Below the pieces are notes generated by a model. That model saw only the letters and a program-made list of their open reading frames with translations. It had not been told where the DNA came from and did no database searches. A DNA stretch of 64,000 bases from positions 330,001 through 394,000 of the forward strand of contig NC_133044.1 of NCBI RefSeq assembly GCF_048771995.1, given 5' to 3'. The translations under genes were made by a program, and so were the position numbers. This stretch comes from Taeniopygia guttata. Its lineage: Eukaryota; Chordata; Aves; Passeriformes; Estrildidae. Positions 62,961 through 64,000 of this stretch are shown here, in pieces; within the stretch, counting starts at the first letter, position 1; every line of letters starts with the position of its first letter.

Positions 62961-63104
62961 AGCCATACACAGTGCGAGAAGCCAGGATACACGTGCGCCA
63001 CATCCGGGACCTTCTGAAGAGTCTTGACCCATCAGATGCTTTCAATGGTGTGGACTGTAACTCATTGTCCTTCCTGAGTGTCTTCACTGAAGGAGACCTG
63101 GGAG
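62961..63104 (+). CDS. CLUH: CLUH coding exon 4
   Basis: The exon completes E162 and encodes residues 163-209: [40 protein letters not shown] and FTEGDLG. It matches human [20 protein letters not shown] with few conservative changes. It ends GGAG|GTATGG in phase 1. The segment closes the CLU N-terminal domain. Confidence 0.97.
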
Positions 63105-63315
63105 GTATGGGTCCAAAAGACTTCTCTGGTGTGGTCAGTGGTTTCATTCCCTGACTCCTTGCTCAATTAAACACACAGTAACAATCAGGTGTCCTGGGTC
63201 AGAGTGCAGGAGTGCAGAGAATACTTGGAGTACTTCTGCATCCCTCTTTGAATGATAACTGGGGGAGGGAATGCTGCACTTCTGAGAACTGACTTTATGT
63301 CTCTGTCCGTTCTAG
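63105..63315 (+). other. CLUH: CLUH intron 4
   Basis: 211-bp GT-AG intron (GTATGG...CCGTTCTAG). Nothing else was recognised in it. Confidence 0.93.
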
Positions 63316-63443
63316 ACAGTGGAAAACGGAAGAAGAAAGGTACTGAAATGGAACAAATTGACTGCACCCCTCCTGAACATATCCTGCCAGGTAGCAAAGA
63401 GAGGCCCCTGTGTGCCCTTCAGCCCCAGAACAGAGACTGGAAG
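63316..63443 (+). CDS. CLUH: CLUH coding exon 5
   Basis: The exon completes D210 and encodes residues 211-252: [20 protein letters not shown], then [20 protein letters not shown] and WK. Human CLUH reads [20 protein letters not shown], so one lysine is added here. It ends AAG|GTAGAG in phase 0. The following human segment [20 protein letters not shown] is not present before 64,000, so the rest of the roughly 1,300-residue protein (CLU core and TPR repeats) lies to the right of the window. Confidence 0.96.
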
Positions 63444-64000
63444 GTAGAGTTCTCCTGTGTCATTGAAACAGCTGCTGGCACATTCCTCACAGCAACCTGG
63501 TGGTCAAAGATTGAAAGCTGAGCTGAAGTGGACTTTGGGATTTGCTCTGCTTGGTGCTTAACAAGTGCTGGGATAGCACTGCTTAGCCAAAAGAATAAAG
63601 TCCAGGAGCTGGTGTGTAAAACACTGGACATGGAGTCTGGACATGTGCAGAGTGTGGAAGGGCCAGGCTTGCTGGGCTGGGTGGCAGAGAAGGGAAAGCA
63701 GCATTCCTCTGCAAAGTCCTGGAGACAGGATCTGCAGGTCACTACAGATTGCCCTTAGCTTTCCCATGCCCTCCCACTCGGATGCTGTTTAGAAGCTGCC
63801 ATTTGAAAACAAGTACAGCAAGAAATCCATACCCTGTGCAGCCCAAAGGCCCAGGGTGTCTGTTTTCACCCATGTCTCATGGTGTGAAAGGCAAACTGGT
63901 GGATTGCAGAGGGCTCAGGAAGCTGTGCTCTGGAGAGCAGGTGCGTTTGTAAGCTCTGTTTCTGGAACCGAGCAAGGGCAGCAGGTAAAAGGGATCTGGC
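63444..64000 (+). other. CLUH: CLUH intron 5, right edge
   Basis: Intronic DNA to the end of the window, with no further exon or repeat recognised. Confidence 0.8.

Overview
The window is vertebrate nuclear DNA, almost certainly avian. It has split genes with GT-AG introns, several CpG islands, CR1 LINE 3' ends typical of birds, and the gene order RAP1GAP2 - CCDC92B - CLUH known from human 17p13.3. The high GC content and many GC-rich minisatellites suit a bird microchromosome. I cannot name the species. All gene calls come from reading exons against remembered family sequences; no search was run.

Layout. Positions 1-29,250 hold the 5' part of RAP1GAP2 on the minus strand. A first coding exon at 18,996-19,039 carries the known start (MFQRKRSVSF...), and a shared second exon lies at 15,493-15,528. 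The rest of the gene lies beyond the left edge. A different two-exon start (29,201-29,250 and 27,262-27,378) joins the shared exon in the same phase. A third possible first exon lies at 2,974-3,077 inside another CpG island. Further CpG islands lie near 25.3-25.9 kb and 33.3-34.5 kb, so this looks like a multi-promoter gene. CCDC92B follows on the plus strand (38,985-43,417, three coding exons, with a possible 5' exon at 33,967-34,011). Its 3' region contains a very long (GAAA)n tract. CLUH starts at 50,060 on the plus strand, and its first five coding exons are present (50,060-63,443); the gene runs off the right edge.

The most interesting candidates are these. (1) A 286-codon open exon (55,698-56,556) in CLUH intron 1 lies behind a TATA/MEF2-like box and ends in the phase needed to splice to CLUH exon 2, so it may encode an alternative CLUH N-terminus. 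(2) RAP1GAP2 has phase-compatible alternative N-termini that would replace the RKRSVS segment which, in the human protein, is phosphorylated and binds 14-3-3. (3) CLUH has a GC-AG intron. (4) Four unrelated minisatellites share a 32-bp period. (5) A GGGGCC array lies between RAP1GAP2 and CCDC92B.

Functionally the three genes are neighbours rather than a pathway. RAP1GAP2 switches off Rap1, CCDC92B is a coiled-coil protein of little-known role, and CLUH binds mRNAs of nuclear-encoded mitochondrial proteins. No rRNA, tRNA, CRISPR array or intact mobile element was seen.
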